Shown: positions 1 to 9,354, numbered from the stretch's first letter. The stretch: DNA of 64,000 bases from Thioclava sp. JE_KL1 (GCF_009296265.1 NZ_WBJS01000009.1:34571-98570); one strand, 5' to 3'. A program made the numbers and translations. The notes: generated by a model from the letters alone, not told the origin.

Positions 1-684
1 CTCTTGCTGGGTGCCAGCGGAGCGACGGCTGCCAGCGTTGCCCGTTCCGCTTTGGGGATCGCAAGGCAACAGGGACGTCCGATTTCCTCTGAAGATATCG
101 CGCATGCCGCGCGCGAGGTCGTTCCGAACGCCGCGAGTGCGCCGCTCGAAAGGATCGCGATCCATGAAGCGGGGCATCTGCTGGCAGTGTTCCACTTGCT
201 GCCGACAATGCCGACGCGAGCCGCGATCGGCCCTGCGGGTGGTTCGATCGAGGGCGCTGATGCGCCGCTATTGACCGAAAGCGATATCCGCGCCGCAATC
301 ATCGTCCGTCTCGCCGGCCGCGCCGCCGAACAGGCTTTGCTTGGCAGCGCCTCCAGCGGGGCAGGTGGCTCGGAGTATTCCGACCTCGCCATCGCCACGC
401 GCCTTGCCCTCGAAGGCATGACGCAGATGGGCCTGTTCGGAAGTGATTTGCTCTGGAGGCCCGTGCGGCCCGATCAGCACATTGCGCTACCCGCGTCTGT
501 GGACGCTCGCGTAACCGAGGTCCTGAACGAGGCTCAGGATGCTGCAATGCAGCTAATTATGACTTATATTGAGCAGGTGAAGCAGGTCGCCAAGCTTTTG
601 CTCAAGAGGCGAGAGCTGGATGCGGACGAGCTAAGGGAGCTACGACAGAAAATCAGACCATCGCCTCAATCACAACCGGTGTAG
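1..684 (+). CDS. ATP-dependent zinc protease (FtsH-like, peptidase M41), 3' part
   Basis: Only the C-terminal part is in the window; the frame is open from base 1, so the true start lies to the left. The first ~40 residues look like the end of an AAA+ lid (helical, GASGA...S.ARSA). Next comes a peptidase M41 domain with the zinc-binding motif HEAGH near residue 55 and the family pattern GRAAEQALLG...SSGAGGSEYSDLAIAT, whose Asp in SDLA is the expected third zinc ligand. The protein therefore keeps its catalytic residues. M41 proteases unfold and degrade proteins in an ATP-driven way. Canonical FtsH is membrane-anchored; this one could be one of the shorter FtsH-like ATPases often seen in accessory DNA, which cannot be decided without the N-terminus. 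The last ~50 codons are less GC-rich than the rest. Confidence 0.8.
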   Translation, partial: LLLGASGATAASVARSALGIARQQGRPISSEDIAHAAREVVPNAASAPLERIAIHEAGHLLAVFHLLPTMPTRAAIGPAGGSIEGADAPLLTESDIRAAIIVRLAGRAAEQALLGSASSGAGGSEYSDLAIATRLALEGMTQMGLFGSDLLWRPVRPDQHIALPASVDARVTEVLNEAQDAAMQLIMTYIEQVKQVAKLLLKRRELDADELRELRQKIRPSPQSQPV

Positions 685-835
685 AATAGGACGCTGGCAA
701 ACCAACCGGTGCGACTCGATATCCTCGGAAAGCAAGGGGCGACCGGCCCAAGGCGCCGAAATGTAACCTGAAATGTAACTCGCCTTAACTGGCTCCCGCA
801 AAAGGGAATAACATCATGCGCTTGGCGAAAAGTAG

Positions 836-925
836 TGGCGGAGAGACAGGGATTCGAACCCTGGGTCGGCTCTCACCGACAACGGTTTTCGAGACCGCCG
901 CATTCGACCACTCTGCCACCTCTCC
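836..925 (-). tRNA. tRNA-Ser (anticodon CGA), CCA encoded
   Basis: On the minus strand the sequence folds as a class II tRNA: acceptor strand GGAGAGG pairs with CCTCTCT (one G-U), anticodon stem GCGGT/ACCGT with loop CTCGAAA (anticodon CGA, reads UCG), a long variable arm typical of tRNA-Ser, and a T-arm with GGTTCGAATCC. The terminal CCA is encoded (tgg at 836-838 on the plus strand). It stands alone, between the M41 protease gene and the SDR gene; tRNA-Ser 3' ends are frequent integration sites for mobile elements. Confidence 0.95.
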
Positions 926-1034
926 GCATCAGGGGTCGTCTTGTAGGGCGGGATTTAGCCGCCCTCGCGCGCCCTTGCAACCCGTTTTTCGCGGATTTTT
1001 TCAGATCCTTCGCAAAGCCTTCATAAACGTGAGG

Positions 1035-1781
1035 TCAACGCATCCGCAGCGCCCCGTCGAGGCGGATGACTTCGCCGTTCAGATAGCCGCTCTGGACGAT
1101 GAAACCGGCGAGTTTCGCGTATTCCGACGGATCGCCGAGCCGTTTCGGGAAGGTGACTTCCGCGGCGAGGCTGTCTTGCACCTCTTGCGGCAGGCCCTTC
1201 ATCATCGGGGTGGCGAAAATGCCCGGCGCGATGGCGCAGCAACGGATGCCCTGACTCGCGAGATCACGGGCTAGCGGTAGGGTCATCGCGACGATACCGC
1301 CCTTTGAGGCCGCATAGGCTGCCTGGCCCTTTTGCCCGTCGAAGGCGGCGATGGAGGCGGTGTTGACGATCACGCCGCGCTCGGGGCCCGGGTTACGCGC
1401 CATTTCGGCGGCGGCGAGGCGGGCGACATTGAAGCTACCCACGAGGTTGATGTCGATCGTGCGCGCGAAGCTCTCGAGCCGGTGCGGCCCCTCGCGGCCC
1501 ACGACGCGCTCTCCGGTGGCGATGCCCGCGCAATTGACGGCGACGTCGATGCCGCCCATTGCGCTCACCGCGGCAGCGATCCCGGCGGCGACACTCTCTT
1601 CGGAGGTCACGTCGACCTCGGCGAAGGTCGCGCCGATCTCGGCGGCATAGGCCTCGCCGCCGGCGCGGTCGCGGTCGAAGAGCGTCACCTGCGCGCCCGA
1701 CTCAACGAAGTGTCGGGCGGTCGCAGCCCCGAGACCCGAGGCGCCGCCGGTGATGACGGCACGAATTTCACTCAACTCCAT
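1035..1781 (-). CDS. SDR-family NAD(P)-dependent dehydrogenase (3-hydroxyacyl-CoA dehydrogenase type II-like)
   Basis: 248 aa classical short-chain dehydrogenase. The nucleotide-binding motif TGGASGLG is at residues 11-18, NCAGIA at about 83-88, and the catalytic Ser143, Tyr156 and Lys160 (YAASK) are all present. The stretch around SIAAFDGQKGQAAY resembles the HSD10/type II 3-hydroxyacyl-CoA dehydrogenase subfamily, which oxidises 3-hydroxyacyl-CoA or 2-methyl-3-hydroxybutyryl-CoA; the substrate is inferred from that resemblance only. The start at 1781 is chosen because GGGAGGATCAC sits directly upstream; a longer TTG/ATG-started frame to 1871 has no ribosome site. A perfect TetR-type palindrome lies 16 bp upstream of the start (1797-1814), suggesting repression by a TetR-family protein. 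Confidence 0.88.
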   Translation of the reverse strand: MELSEIRAVITGGASGLGAATARHFVESGAQVTLFDRDRAGGEAYAAEIGATFAEVDVTSEESVAAGIAAAVSAMGGIDVAVNCAGIATGERVVGREGPHRLESFARTIDINLVGSFNVARLAAAEMARNPGPERGVIVNTASIAAFDGQKGQAAYAASKGGIVAMTLPLARDLASQGIRCCAIAPGIFATPMMKGLPQEVQDSLAAEVTFPKRLGDPSEYAKLAGFIVQSGYLNGEVIRLDGALRMR

Positions 1782-1796
1782 GTGATCCTCCCTGGA

Positions 1797-1814
1797 AATG
1801 AACGTGTGTTCATT
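1797..1814. promoter_or_regulatory. TetR-type operator palindrome before the SDR gene
   Basis: AATGAACGTGTGTTCATT is a perfect inverted repeat (7-bp arms AATGAAC/GTTCATT around GTGT). Its size and the TGAAC/GTTCA half-sites are those of operators of TetR-family regulators of fatty-acid and acyl-CoA genes. It lies 16 bp before the SDR start, where it would block transcription. The bound protein is not known. Confidence 0.5.
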
Positions 1815-2032
1815 AACCAAAGGAACCCCCGCTTTGTCCAGTCTTGCCAATGCATTTTGCGCCTGCAGCATTCGTCACTTCGATCACGTCTTGTGACACG
1901 TTCGGCAAAGCGCCGCTTATGCTTGGAACCAACCGGATTGATTTCGCATTCAGGGGGCATAGGTCCGGGCAACGGATCTGATCCAAAACGTCTCAACGGG
2001 GGATGAACCCCCAAGACAGGAGAGAGAGAAAC

Positions 2033-2626
2033 ATGAAACGTATCATCGTTACGTCGAGCATTCTGGCACTCGCTGGCTCCGCCGCAATGGCGGGCGGTTA
2101 CACCACCCCGGCACCGGCCCCCGAGGTCACCCCGGCTCCGGTCGCAGTGGCGCCCGCACAGTTCAGCTGGGACGGCTTCTACGCCGGTGTTCAACTTGGC
2201 TACGGCAAAGCCAACGAGTCGATCGACGGCGACGGCGTCGTCGGCGGTGCCCACGCTGGCTACCTCTATGACTTCGGCAACTATGTCCTCGGTGGCGAAC
2301 TGGCCTATAACGCTGCGAACATCGACGACAGCAACTCCGGCGCGAAGGTCAAATCGATGACCGACCTCAAGATGATCGCCGGTGCGCCCTACAACAACAT
2401 GCTGTTCTACGGCACGCTCGGTGCGTCCTATGTCGACGCCGAAGACGGTGCGGGCAACGGCTATTCCGACACCGTTCCGCTGGTTGGTATCGGCATGAAA
2501 TATGCCATCAACCCGAAGTGGACCGTCGGGACCGAGCTCGACTATCGTGACGGCAACAACTTCGACGGCACCACCAACGATCTGAACACCACGACGCTGA
2601 ACCTCACCGCGTCCTACAAGTTCTGA
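2033..2626 (+). CDS. outer membrane beta-barrel protein (opacity/OmpW-like porin family)
   Basis: 197 aa. Start at 2033 is set by the purine-rich site AGGAGAGAGAG just upstream. Residues 1-21 form a signal peptide ending AMAGG. A Pro-rich linker (about 22-45, repeated PAPAP/TPAP) leads to an eight-stranded barrel with alternating aromatic strands (WDGFYAGVQLGYG, YDFGNYVLGGELAY, LNLTASYKF). The C-terminal Phe is the usual signal for barrel assembly. This is the small surface-barrel type very common in Rhodobacterales; no specific substrate can be assigned. A strong terminator follows. Confidence 0.85.
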   Translation: MKRIIVTSSILALAGSAAMAGGYTTPAPAPEVTPAPVAVAPAQFSWDGFYAGVQLGYGKANESIDGDGVVGGAHAGYLYDFGNYVLGGELAYNAANIDDSNSGAKVKSMTDLKMIAGAPYNNMLFYGTLGASYVDAEDGAGNGYSDTVPLVGIGMKYAINPKWTVGTELDYRDGNNFDGTTNDLNTTTLNLTASYKF

Positions 2627-2650
2627 TCTCAGGCGGATCGTCTGATCTAC

Positions 2651-2680
2651 GCGGGCGGGGGGAAACCTCCGCCCGTTTTC
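2651..2680 (+). terminator. Rho-independent terminator after the barrel gene
   Basis: GCGGGCGGGGGG pairs across an AAA loop with CCTCCGCCCG, followed by TTTTC. It ends the transcript of the outer membrane protein at 2033-2626. Confidence 0.8.
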
Positions 2681-2726
2681 TATGCGCGGGCGATGCCGCG
2701 GCGCGGCAAGATCGGGGCAGGGCGGC

Positions 2727-3335
2727 TCAATCCGGGGCGATCAGGCCGAGGCCGCGCAGATAGACGCCGATGCCGCTTTCCAAGAGATCCTCGGGGGCGT
2801 AGGGCGAGCGATTTCCCTCGCGCGCGTAGAGCTCCACCACGCCGTGGCTCATCGCCCAGACATGCGCTGCGACCATCGCGACGGGAGGGCGTTTTGTCGG
2901 CGGCACATGTTCCATCAGGGCCCGCGTCGCGCGTTCCATCGCGGTGCTCGATTTACTCGCCACCGCTGCAAGGTCGGGCGAGCGGTTGGGCGAGATGCCG
3001 CTTTCGAACATCGCCATGTAGTGACCCGGATATTTCCGGGCGAAAGCCAGATAGGCCCGGCCCACCGCAGAGAACGCCGCGAGTGCCGAAGGCTTCCCAC
3101 CGTTCCATGCATGATCCAGAAGATCGCCGAAAATCAGATAGCCCTGACGCGCGCATTCCGCGATCAGGTCCTCGCGCCCCTCGAAATGGCGATAGACCGC
3201 AGCCGGGGTCACGCCTGCGCGTTTCGCCGCCTCCGAGAGCGTGAACCCGGTTGGGCCCTTCTCCTCGATCAGCTCCAGCGCGGAGGCTACGAGCGCCTGA
3301 CGCAGATTGCCGTGATGATAGCCTTGCTTAGACAT
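2727..3335 (-). CDS. TetR/AcrR-family transcriptional regulator (WHG-type C-terminal domain)
   Basis: 202 aa. An N-terminal helix-turn-helix spans roughly residues 10-55 ([14 protein letters not shown]...[21 protein letters not shown]). The C-terminal ligand domain carries the W-A-M-S-H-G-V motif near residue 160 ([10 protein letters not shown]), the WHG-type C-terminal domain of TetR proteins. Its start overlaps the stop of the ppk2 gene by 8 bp, so the two are probably co-transcribed and translationally coupled. Ligand and target are unknown; the palindrome at 1797-1814 is a candidate site only by proximity. Spelled H-G-V rather than W-H-G, so the subfamily call is moderate. Confidence 0.85.
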   Translation of the reverse strand: MSKQGYHHGNLRQALVASALELIEEKGPTGFTLSEAAKRAGVTPAAVYRHFEGREDLIAECARQGYLIFGDLLDHAWNGGKPSALAAFSAVGRAYLAFARKYPGHYMAMFESGISPNRSPDLAAVASKSSTAMERATRALMEHVPPTKRPPVAMVAAHVWAMSHGVVELYAREGNRSPYAPEDLLESGIGVYLRGLGLIAPD

Positions 3336-4224
3336 TCAGAACGTCGATGCCGCCGCAGATTTTTTCGTCGATCTCGCCAATCGCCTCGGGGTCCTTATGC
3401 GCGTAATCGACGGCGTTCAGCACCGTCTGGATTGCGGCGATCCGGGCGCGTTTCTTGTCGTCCGAGCGGATCACCGTCCAGGGCGCATGATCGGTGTCGG
3501 AACGCTCTAGCGTCTCTTGGATCGCCTCGGAATAGGCGTCCCAGCGCTTGAGCCCCTCGACGTCGATCCAGCTCAGCTTCCACTGCTTGAGCGGGTCCTT
3601 CTCGCGCTTGAGGAAGCGGCGCAGCTGTTCGGCGCGGTCCACGTTCAGCCAGAGCTTCACGAGGATGACCCCGTCATCCACCAGCATCTTCTCGAAATCG
3701 GGGAGTTGGTAAAAGAAATGCTCGCGCTGCTCTGGCGTGCAGAAATCGAAGACATGCTCGACCACGCCCCGGTTATACCAGCTCCGGTCGAACATCGCGA
3801 TCTGGCCCGCCGCGGGCAGCCAGTCGATATAGCGCTGGAAATACCATTGCGTGGCTTCGGTCTCGGTGGGTTTGGGCAGCGCCACGACATAGGCCGAGCG
3901 CGGGTTCAGGTTCTGCCGCATCCGCCCGATCGTGCCGCCTTTGCCCGCCGCGTCGCGCCCCTCGAAGATCACCGCGATCCGCTTGCCGGTTTCCTTAGCG
4001 TCCCAGAACATCTTGACCAGTTCGACCTGAAGCGCCTCCATCTGGCGGTCGTATTTCTTGCGCTTCATCTCCTCGTCATAGGGATAGGAGGGCGAGAGCA
4101 TGTCATCCTTGCCCGCCTCCTCGATCGCCTCGCGCACGGCGTCGGGCGCTTCGTCTTCAAGGTAGCGGGTGATGTCGCCCACGAAGGGGATGTCGAACGG
4201 CGGGTCGCTCTTGTCCTTGGCCAT
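3328..4224 (-). CDS. ppk2: polyphosphate kinase 2
   Basis: 298 aa, the usual length of a single-domain PPK2. The Walker A motif GRDAAGKGG is at residues 89-97 and Walker B DRSWYNR at about 146-152, with the lid-region signature RQNLNPR between them. PPK2 transfers phosphate from polyphosphate to nucleoside mono- or diphosphates (ATP/GTP regeneration, phosphate storage). The intact motifs indicate an active enzyme; class (ADP- versus AMP-using) is not assigned here. The tetR gene follows with an 8-bp overlap. Confidence 0.93.
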   Translation of the reverse strand: MAKDKSDPPFDIPFVGDITRYLEDEAPDAVREAIEEAGKDDMLSPSYPYDEEMKRKKYDRQMEALQVELVKMFWDAKETGKRIAVIFEGRDAAGKGGTIGRMRQNLNPRSAYVVALPKPTETEATQWYFQRYIDWLPAAGQIAMFDRSWYNRGVVEHVFDFCTPEQREHFFYQLPDFEKMLVDDGVILVKLWLNVDRAEQLRRFLKREKDPLKQWKLSWIDVEGLKRWDAYSEAIQETLERSDTDHAPWTVIRSDDKKRARIAAIQTVLNAVDYAHKDPEAIGEIDEKICGGIDVLNV

Positions 4225-4360
4225 GATCTGCCTTTTGTCGTTTCACGGCAGTATGCTGCGCGGGCAGGGGCGGTGCAAGCGGCGCCGCATCCGCAAGGGG
4301 CGGCGACCGCGCGTCTGTGATCTGCGTGCAAAGCCGGAGGGCCGGGCTCTCAGACGGCCC

Positions 4361-5344
4361 TCATTCCGCCGCCGGGCGCATCGGGATCGAATAGCCCGCG
4401 CGCTTGGCCACACGATCTACCGCAGCGACGGTCTGCTGCAACGCGACATGCGGAACCATATGGCCGATCCCGTCGAGCGAGATCAGCTCCGCTCCCGGCA
4501 CCTCATTCGTGAACGGCACCGCGTGGATCTGCTCGCCCACGATGGTGTCGGCCGTGCCATGGACCGAGACCACAGGCAGGTCGAGATCGGGGTAATGCGG
4601 GATCATCGCCTGAATTTCCGACTTCAGGCTGGCGCGTTGACGGGCATTCACCCGCATCGTCTGTACCCGCAGCGTCATGCCGGGGCCGAACCAGTGCAGA
4701 TAGCCGATGGGCATCTCCTGCGGCGTGAAAACGCTCTCGACCTCGGAGCGGATGATCGCAGGCGGGGTCCAAGCCGAGATCAGCGGCACGACAACCGCCT
4801 GACCAATCGGCGGCGAGGTGATCTCGTAGAGAAGCGGCAGCCCGGTATCCCAGCTATGCGAGGGTGCAGAGACCGGCACCAGCCCCGAGAGCGTGTCCGG
4901 CTGATACACCGCCCAGGCAATCGCCACCGCGCCACCATAGGAATGGCCGAGCACGATAGGATCGTCCGCGCCCGCCATCTTGGTCGCTTTCTGCAGCAGC
5001 TTGGCCTGGTTCTCGATCGTGTCCTGATCCGCGGGCAACGGGTCGGAATAACCGAAGCCCGGACGGTCGGGCACGAAGACGCGATAGCGTTTCGCCAGTT
5101 CCGGGGCGAGATCGAAGGTCAGATCGCGCGCCGAACCCGACGCGCCGTGGATCAACACCACCGCCGGGCCGTGATCGCCCTTGATAACCATGTGCACGCG
5201 CTGGTCGCCGACATCGACGAATGTGCCGTTGGGCGGGTAGCGCTGCTCCGCCATTCGGGCCCGCCAACTCTCCAGCCCCCATGTCGCGCCGCTCAGGATG
5301 AGCAGCAGCACGACAAGGCTAGTTACCAATCTCGGCCAGATCAT
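4361..5344 (-). CDS. membrane-anchored alpha/beta hydrolase
   Basis: 327 aa. Residues 5-23 form one hydrophobic N-terminal helix (signal anchor). The fold follows: oxyanion HG at about 66-67, nucleophile elbow GHSYGG at 133-138 (Ser135), and a C-terminal GIGHMVPH containing the likely catalytic His near 296. The acid is probably the Asp in VHGTADTIV. Substrate unknown; the family includes esterases, lipases and haloalkane/epoxide hydrolases. The first 26 bp overlap the 3' end of metA, so the two share a transcript, though a functional link is not evident. Confidence 0.85.
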   Translation of the reverse strand: MIWPRLVTSLVVLLLILSGATWGLESWRARMAEQRYPPNGTFVDVGDQRVHMVIKGDHGPAVVLIHGASGSARDLTFDLAPELAKRYRVFVPDRPGFGYSDPLPADQDTIENQAKLLQKATKMAGADDPIVLGHSYGGAVAIAWAVYQPDTLSGLVPVSAPSHSWDTGLPLLYEITSPPIGQAVVVPLISAWTPPAIIRSEVESVFTPQEMPIGYLHWFGPGMTLRVQTMRVNARQRASLKSEIQAMIPHYPDLDLPVVSVHGTADTIVGEQIHAVPFTNEVPGAELISLDGIGHMVPHVALQQTVAAVDRVAKRAGYSIPMRPAAE

Positions 5345-6239
5345 ACGGCGTTTCCTGATAAATCTCGTTTATCCAGTTGCCGTAAAGCAGATGGGCGTGA
5401 CTTTTCCACCTGTTGGTTGGCACCCGGCTCGGGTCGTTCTCAGGATAGTAATTCGCGGGGACGTTGATTGGTTTCCCCGACGCGACGTCACGATCGTATT
5501 CTTCCTTCAGCGTGCCGCTGTCATATTCGAGATGGTTGAAGATGTAGAGCGCACGATGGGCGCGATCTTCGACCAGACAGGGCCCGGTTTCGTCGGAATG
5601 GATCAGCGTCACCAGCCCCGCCGCCTCCAGCTCGTCGCGCCGCATCTCGGTCCAGCGGCTGACCGGGATCAGCAGATCGTCCGAGAAGCCCCGCAGATAG
5701 GGCGAGGCAGGCGCGCAATTGCGGTGCCGGAAACAGCCGAACGCCTTGTGATCGAGCATATGCTTGTTCACGCCGTGGAAGTAATAGGCCATCGCCATGC
5801 CGCCCCAGCACACGCCGAAGGTCGAGAAGACATGGGTTTGGGTCCAGTCGAAGATCCGCTTGAGCTCGTCCCAGTAAGTCACGTCCTCGAAAGGCAAATG
5901 TTCGATCGGGGCGCCGGTGATGATCAGCCCGTCGAACTTCTCGCCGGTGGCCTCGACCTCCTCGAACGGACGGTAGAATTCTTCCATATGCGCGGCGGCG
6001 GTGTTTTTGGTCTGGTGCTCGCTCATGCGGATCAGCTGGAAGTCGATCTGCAGCGGCGTCGCACCGATCAGCCGGGCGAACTGGTTCTCGGTCTGGATTT
6101 TCTTCGGCATGAGATTGAGAAGGCCGATCCGAATGGGGCGGATTTCCTGCCGGGATGCCCGTTCGGGCGACATCACCATCACGCCTTCCCGCGACAGGAT
6201 GTCGAAGGCGGGGAGGTTTTCAGGCAACTTGATCGGCAT
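5319..6239 (-). CDS. metA: homoserine O-acetyltransferase (MetA type)
   Basis: 306 aa, full length. MetA proteins are class I glutamine-amidotransferase-like acyltransferases that activate homoserine for methionine synthesis. The nucleophile Cys144 lies in FGVCWGG, and the catalytic His236 and Glu238 lie in NHLEYD. At the specificity position, where E. coli MetA has Gly111, this protein has Glu113 ([11 protein letters not shown]). Glu at that site is known to favour acetyl-CoA over succinyl-CoA, hence the acetyltransferase call. It lies 55 bp downstream of the ATPase gene on the same strand. No SAM-II riboswitch is visible in that short gap. Confidence 0.93.
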   Translation of the reverse strand: MPIKLPENLPAFDILSREGVMVMSPERASRQEIRPIRIGLLNLMPKKIQTENQFARLIGATPLQIDFQLIRMSEHQTKNTAAAHMEEFYRPFEEVEATGEKFDGLIITGAPIEHLPFEDVTYWDELKRIFDWTQTHVFSTFGVCWGGMAMAYYFHGVNKHMLDHKAFGCFRHRNCAPASPYLRGFSDDLLIPVSRWTEMRRDELEAAGLVTLIHSDETGPCLVEDRAHRALYIFNHLEYDSGTLKEEYDRDVASGKPINVPANYYPENDPSRVPTNRWKSHAHLLYGNWINEIYQETPYDLAEIGN

Positions 6240-6293
6240 TGTTTCTCAGTCTCTTACAGGGTGAAGTTAAAGTGATGCGTGAAGTGTCGTGGC

Positions 6294-7148
6294 TCACGCG
6301 GGCAAAGCATCAGCGATCAGCGATGTAAAATCTTTTGCATCGCGGACAAGGTAGAGATCTTCGGCACGGATCGTCACGCCCCAGTTTTTCGCCATCGCCG
6401 CATAGCGCGGCTGACGATGCGCCAGCGCCTGCGCATAGGTCCAGCGCACGAATTCGTCGGGATCGACCTCTGTCTCCGCCACGCCTTTCAGATCGCGATA
6501 TTCGGCCCATTTCGCGGCCAGAAACTCGGGCTGATAATACATCGGCTTCGGCGCGCGCGAGAAGCGGTTGATCAGCTCCTCGGTATGTGCCTCCGACCCT
6601 TCGATCCAGACCATCAGCAGGTTCTGCGACAGCGAGGTCAGGATCGGATCCTCCGGATCGTCGGGGTCCACCACCTCGCAGATCGAGCCCCCGGAATCGC
6701 ACAGGAAATTCTCGATCCCGTAGATCTGCTTCGCGCGATCGATGAAATGCGCCGTATCAAGAAGCGCCGCCATCTCCGCCGTGCGGTGCTGGCTCTGCCG
6801 TTCCAGATATTCCTCGAAGGGCAACCCACCCTTGGCCGGATCGCCGGGCTTGCCGAGATAGGTCGAAAGCGGCGCGAGGTTCTCGAACGTGATGTTCGAC
6901 GCGATATAGACCGAATCCGACAGCAGAAGCTCCGCCAGGAACGGGTTCTTCATCGCCTCGCGCTTGAAGTTGTCAGCGATATATTCGCCCATGTAGCGCG
7001 TGCCGATCCGGTAATCGACGGAGTAGTGGAACCAGCCCTCGTCGCGCAGCAGGTTCGCAGCCCAGGTCTTGCCGAGGCCGGACATGCCGAACAGCGCAAC
7101 CTTCCTCGATTTGGCGGCCAGCCACTCGGCGCGATTGGAATAGATCAT
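6294..7148 (-). CDS. P-loop ATPase of unknown function
   Basis: 284 aa. A Walker A motif GMSGLGKT lies near residues 20-27, in an N-terminal fold resembling small kinases and ATPases. The rest carries no domain that I recognise. Start at 7148 (MIYSNRAEW) is preferred over the longer frame to 7301: GGGGAC lies just upstream and the extension is low-complexity Arg/Pro/Gly. It reads into metA 55 bp downstream on the same strand. Function unknown; a kinase or nucleotide-switch role is possible. Confidence 0.75.
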   Translation of the reverse strand: MIYSNRAEWLAAKSRKVALFGMSGLGKTWAANLLRDEGWFHYSVDYRIGTRYMGEYIADNFKREAMKNPFLAELLLSDSVYIASNITFENLAPLSTYLGKPGDPAKGGLPFEEYLERQSQHRTAEMAALLDTAHFIDRAKQIYGIENFLCDSGGSICEVVDPDDPEDPILTSLSQNLLMVWIEGSEAHTEELINRFSRAPKPMYYQPEFLAAKWAEYRDLKGVAETEVDPDEFVRWTYAQALAHRQPRYAAMAKNWGVTIRAEDLYLVRDAKDFTSLIADALPA

Positions 7149-7198
7149 GTCGTCCCCATTGGTCTTTCGCCCCGGTGTAGCCCGGCAAGGCGCGCGCG

Positions 7199-8104
7199 TC
7201 ACGGGGTTTTGGGACGGCGATTCAGGATCATCAGGCCAAGCGCGAGGATCGCGAAGCCCAAGGCCTCCGCCCAGCCCAGACGTTCGCCATAGACCGCCCA
7301 ACCCGCAAGGATCGCGACGGGCGGGATCAGGAGCGTGACGAGGGCGAGGTTGGCAGCGCCTGCGATCGCGAGAATGCGGTAATAGAGAAGGTAGGCCAGC
7401 GCCGAACAGCCAAAGCCGAGCCAGAGCATCGCGATCCAGACCGAGGGCGCGTAGTCGAAGTTCGGCACGCCTTCGGTGAACAGCAGGATCGGCAGGGTCC
7501 AGATCGCGCCGCCGGTGAGCATCCCGGCCGCTGCAACTTCGGGTCGTAACCCCTTGATCGCAAAGCGTGCATAGGCGCCGGCTAAGCCATAGCTCAGCGC
7601 CGCGCCTAGCACGGCAACCTGACCCGCAGAGGTCAGGTCGAACCCTTTCAGCGCATCCGGTCCGATGGCCACCACGACGCCCGCGAAGCCGACCGCGATG
7701 CCGGTAGCCTTGCGTGCGCTCAGTCGCTCGTCGGTGAAGACAACGGCCGCGACGAGCGCCCCGAAGATCGCGGTCGAGGCGTTCAGGATCGAGGCCAGCC
7801 CGCTATCGATATGCTTCTGCCCCCAGACGATGAGCGAGAAGGGAATGGCGTTGTTCAATAGCCCCATGATCAGGAAATGCCCGAGATAGATCGGTTGGCG
7901 CGGTACCGGCAGGCGGCGCAGCGCGACATAGGCCCAGATCAGCACCGCCCCCGAGGCCACGCGCAGGAAGACCACCGTAAACACACCTGCGCCTTCGAGT
8001 GCCGCACGGTTCGACAGGAAGGACGAGCCCCAGATCAGCGCCAGCGCCGCGAGCAGCGCCCAGGCAAGCGGGGTGAGGGATAAAGGGGCGGGTGCGTGTT
8101 TCAT
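7199..8104 (-). CDS. EamA-family (DMT superfamily) transporter
   Basis: 301 aa with about ten hydrophobic helices in two repeated EamA domains (about 15-145 and 160-295). The first begins with ALALIWGSSFLSNRAAL and the second ends with AILALGLMIL, both typical of the drug/metabolite transporter superfamily. Such proteins export amino acids, nucleotides or other metabolites from the inner membrane; the substrate is not predictable. Start ATG at 8104 has only a weak ribosome site. Confidence 0.88.
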   Translation of the reverse strand: MKHAPAPLSLTPLAWALLAALALIWGSSFLSNRAALEGAGVFTVVFLRVASGAVLIWAYVALRRLPVPRQPIYLGHFLIMGLLNNAIPFSLIVWGQKHIDSGLASILNASTAIFGALVAAVVFTDERLSARKATGIAVGFAGVVVAIGPDALKGFDLTSAGQVAVLGAALSYGLAGAYARFAIKGLRPEVAAAGMLTGGAIWTLPILLFTEGVPNFDYAPSVWIAMLWLGFGCSALAYLLYYRILAIAGAANLALVTLLIPPVAILAGWAVYGERLGWAEALGFAILALGLMILNRRPKTP

Positions 8105-8171
8105 CGCTTCGATCTAGCGGGCGGCAGCGATGCGCGCCACCCGGAACTTGCGGCATAGCCGAGGCCCCAAG

Positions 8172-8196
8172 AAAAAGCCCCGCACGAGGCGGGGCT
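8172..8196 (-). terminator. Rho-independent terminator of the FadL-like gene
   Basis: AGCCCCGC/GCGGGGCT stem with a 5-nt loop. Read on the minus strand it ends in TTTTT, correctly placed after the porin gene at 8223-9341. Confidence 0.8.
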
Positions 8197-8222
8197 ATTC
8201 CTAATTTTTCAGTGACTTGCGA

Positions 8223-9341
8223 TCAGAAGTTGATCCCGACGCGCAGACCCGCGCCCCAACCGTCATTGCCGGTGAAGTCGCCGTTGATGCCATTGGTGGT
8301 CGCGTCGCCGATATCGACATAGCGAACGCCGCCGGTCACCTTGATGTTCTGGGTCGCCTGATAGCTTGCTGCCAGCGAGACCGACTTGAAGCCATCGGTC
8401 GGGCCGAGGTTCCCGGTCGGTTTGCCGGTGTGCTTCTCGTAGCCGAACATGATCGCACCCGACCACTGGTCGTTGAAGCGACGGCCGACGCCGAGATTGT
8501 AGGTGATCGTGTTGTCCGTGTATTCGACGAGCGCACCTTGACCATAGACGCCGCCATTCAGAGGGCTCTGCGTGTATGCGTTGGGCGAGATATCGAACTG
8601 GGTCCAGTGCACCCAGCGAACCGAGCCCATCAACAGCGTATCCTTCATGATCCCGGTCTGGAATTCGAGGTTGACCGATTCCGGTACGGTGGTTTCGAAG
8701 CTCGAATTGAAGGTACCGGCGACGGTTTCTTCGGTTGCGCTGAAATCATGCGTGATCTTGGAGTTGTAGGTCAGAGCCACGCGTGCCGCGATTTCCGGCT
8801 TCTCCCAAGCCACCCCGACGACATAACCGAAATCGGTCTCGTCCGAAGTCTTCATCTTGTAGTTCAGGAACGGAAGCGAAACCTTGCCCGACGCGCTCTC
8901 GCTACGAACACCGCCGTAGAACGATACGTTGTTCGGCATCTTGTAGCGCAGCAGTGCCGTAATAGCCGCGGACTTGATCGATGCCTGAGAACCACCGAGC
9001 GGATAGCCTGCCGGCGGAGCGGGCTGAGCGGGATAGTTCACTTTTGCACCGATCGGCTGATCGAAGATGACCGCGAGGTCCCATTGATCGCTCAGATGCT
9101 GCTTGTAACCAAGGCTCACCGTGCCATAGCCGGGCGCCATGTCGCCCGAAGAGGGGTTGCCGAGGGGTCCGTAGCTCACCGAACCCGACACGTCCGGATT
9201 GAACGCGCCGAAGCTCACTTCGCCGTAATTGCCCTGTTCGAACAGGATGCCGACCGATTGCGTCGAGCGCTCCACCCCGCCCGCATGGGCCGCGCCTGCG
9301 CCAATCGCGAGTGCGGCCATCGAAGTCATCACACGTTTCAT
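8223..9341 (-). CDS. FadL/OmpP1-family outer membrane transport protein
   Basis: 372 aa. Signal peptide at residues 1-20 (MTSMAALAIGAGAAHAGG). The mature part follows the FadL/TodX pattern: an N-terminal plug-like segment (GGVERSTQSVGILFEQGNY) and many amphipathic strands ending in a C-terminal aromatic (GLRVGINF). FadL proteins let long-chain fatty acids and other hydrophobic molecules cross the outer membrane. AGAGGAAC precedes the start. Two imperfect copies of a 17-19 bp repeat lie just upstream (9355-9393), and a terminator follows the gene. Confidence 0.88.
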   Translation of the reverse strand: MKRVMTSMAALAIGAGAAHAGGVERSTQSVGILFEQGNYGEVSFGAFNPDVSGSVSYGPLGNPSSGDMAPGYGTVSLGYKQHLSDQWDLAVIFDQPIGAKVNYPAQPAPPAGYPLGGSQASIKSAAITALLRYKMPNNVSFYGGVRSESASGKVSLPFLNYKMKTSDETDFGYVVGVAWEKPEIAARVALTYNSKITHDFSATEETVAGTFNSSFETTVPESVNLEFQTGIMKDTLLMGSVRWVHWTQFDISPNAYTQSPLNGGVYGQGALVEYTDNTITYNLGVGRRFNDQWSGAIMFGYEKHTGKPTGNLGPTDGFKSVSLAASYQATQNIKVTGGVRYVDIGDATTNGINGDFTGNDGWGAGLRVGINF

Positions 9342-9354
9342 AATGTTCCTCTTC

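Noticed and set aside
4361..5344. alpha/beta hydrolase as a haloalkane dehalogenase
   Set aside because: The nucleophile is Ser in GHSYGG, not the Asp required for dehalogenases.
6240..6293. SAM-II riboswitch before metA
   Set aside because: The gap is only 54 bp, and the conserved P1/pseudoknot bases of SAM-II (including GCTAAA-type core) are not present. The small GCGTGA/TCACGC pairing includes the preceding gene's stop.
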